Shown here: positions 63,495-64,000 of the stretch, piece after piece
How the letters are laid out: each line of letters starts with the position of its first letter
How positions within the stretch are numbered: the first letter of the stretch is position 1
Assembly (NCBI RefSeq): GCF_024721175.1
Contig: NZ_CP099399.1
Coordinates: 4,134,501 to 4,198,500, forward strand
DNA: 64,000 bases
DNA from: Rhizobium sp. Pop5
GTDB taxonomy: Bacteria; Pseudomonadota; Alphaproteobacteria; Rhizobiales; Rhizobiaceae
Direction of reading: 5' to 3'
The notes under the pieces: model-generated
Told to the model about the DNA's origin: nothing
Databases searched by the model: none
Seen by the model: only the letters and a program-made list of their open reading frames with translations
Translations under genes and position numbers: made by a program

Positions 63495-64000
63495 TCAGCG
63501 CCGCCAGCGCCGGCCCTCCGTCGAGACGCCGAAATTCGCCGGCATGCGCGCATAGGAGGAAAGCCCGGCAAGGGCTGCGAGCGGATGCGTCACCACATAG
63601 GTCGGTATGGTGCGTAGCAGCGCGCTATGCGGCGCCTTGTCCTCGAAGGCCAGACGGAATTCCGGCTTCTTCAGCGCCGGGATGATCTTCTGCGAGATGC
63701 CGCCGGAGAGATAGACGCCGCCGCGCGCCATGAACACCATCGCCAAATCGCCGGCCACACGGCCGAGATAGGTGGCAAACAGCGAGACGGTTTCGACAGC
63801 CGCCTTGTCGCTGCCGGCAAGCGCATGCGAGGTGATGTCGGCCGGGTCCTTCATCGTCGGCTGAATGCCGTCGACGACGCAGATGGCGTTGTAGAGGTTG
63901 ACGAGGCCGCGTCCGCAGAGGATCTGTTCGGCCGAGACGCGGCCTTCGATCGTCTCGATATGCGGGAAGATGTCATAGTCGCGCTTGCTGCGCGGCCCGA
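63495..64000 (-). CDS. glk: Glucokinase, C-terminal part (5' end outside window)
   Basis: About 168 residues are visible; the start lies beyond base 64000. Readable features are [20 protein letters not shown], then [14 protein letters not shown], ending with [20 protein letters not shown] and [15 protein letters not shown], all matching bacterial Glk (Pfam Glucokinase). Phosphorylates glucose. Transcribed toward the exporter gene. Confidence 0.92.
   Translation of the reverse strand, partial: GPRSKRDYDIFPHIETIEGRVSAEQILCGRGLVNLYNAICVVDGIQPTMKDPADITSHALAGSDKAAVETVSLFATYLGRVAGDLAMVFMARGGVYLSGGISQKIIPALKKPEFRLAFEDKAPHSALLRTIPTYVVTHPLAALAGLSSYARMPANFGVSTEGRRWRR

Noticed and set aside
1..64000. 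CRISPR arrays, insertion sequences, integrases, prophage genes, rRNA and tRNA genes
   Set aside because: No spaced direct repeats, transposase or integrase motifs, att-like duplications or tRNA/rRNA signatures were seen.

Overview
The window is a stretch of circular-type alphaproteobacterial chromosome, about 60% GC, densely packed and almost free of mobile DNA. Gene content and order (rimP-nusA-ylxR, dnaX-ybaB-recR with the SRP RNA gene just upstream, dnaK-dnaJ, a MarR gene and polA flanking a small RNA, and a phnGHIJKL C-P lyase operon with hexapeptide transferase and DUF1045 genes) point to a Rhizobium of the etli/leguminosarum group. An intergenic palindromic repeat at 34.4 kb of a type common in those genomes supports this. 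The assignment is inferred from recalled synteny; no database was searched.

Layout. 0-2.8 kb: 3' part of the rimP-nusA-ylxR translation/transcription operon (minus strand), with a terminator-like hairpin in its leader. 2.9-13 kb: an MFS exporter, a GNAT protein, a lytic transglycosylase, recR, a MOSC protein, ybaB, dnaX, the 4.5S SRP RNA, a HIT protein, nudC, then a WYL-type regulator followed by two short genes that each carry the same 23-bp palindrome in front. 13-23 kb: pheA, kdsB, membrane-anchored cytochrome c, an AEC transporter, a PfkB kinase, an SH3 protein, a 2-hydroxyacid dehydrogenase, a second GNAT protein, a MoeB/ThiF protein, recF and an XRE regulator. 23-30 kb: dnaJ, dnaK, a class A penicillin-binding protein, a strong candidate small RNA on the plus strand and a second SH3 protein with an Arg/Asp-rich tail. 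30-41 kb: an M20 peptidase, an MHYT-GGDEF-EAL c-di-GMP protein, the repeat, a MarR regulator, an EcpR1-like small RNA, polA and an ftsK homologue without membrane segments.

41-46.5 kb is the most accessory-looking part: a polyamine-type ABC importer operon (binding protein, ATPase, two permeases) divergent from a LysR/GcvA regulator, with nested palindromes between them. The last permease carries a one-base frameshift in a run of six G (coding strand).

46.5-60 kb is a complete phosphonate system: regulator phnF divergent from phnG-H-I-J-K-L-hexapeptide transferase, followed by phnC-D-E1-E2 and DUF1045-phnM-phnN-grpB, all on the minus strand. It covers uptake, C-P bond cleavage and return of the ribose moiety to PRPP. 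No phnP is present; the DUF1045 protein has the two HxT motifs of 2H phosphoesterases and is a reasonable stand-in. PHO-box-like repeats and a PhnF-type palindrome lie at the phnG promoter. 60-64 kb holds gpmA, dapB, an MsbA-like ABC exporter and the 3' part of a glucokinase gene.

Most of the window is well-known rhizobial core genome. The less explained items are the candidate RNAs, the paired WYL operators with their small gene, the frameshifted permease, the large extracytoplasmic inserts in two permeases, and the DUF1045 and GrpB members of the phosphonate operon.
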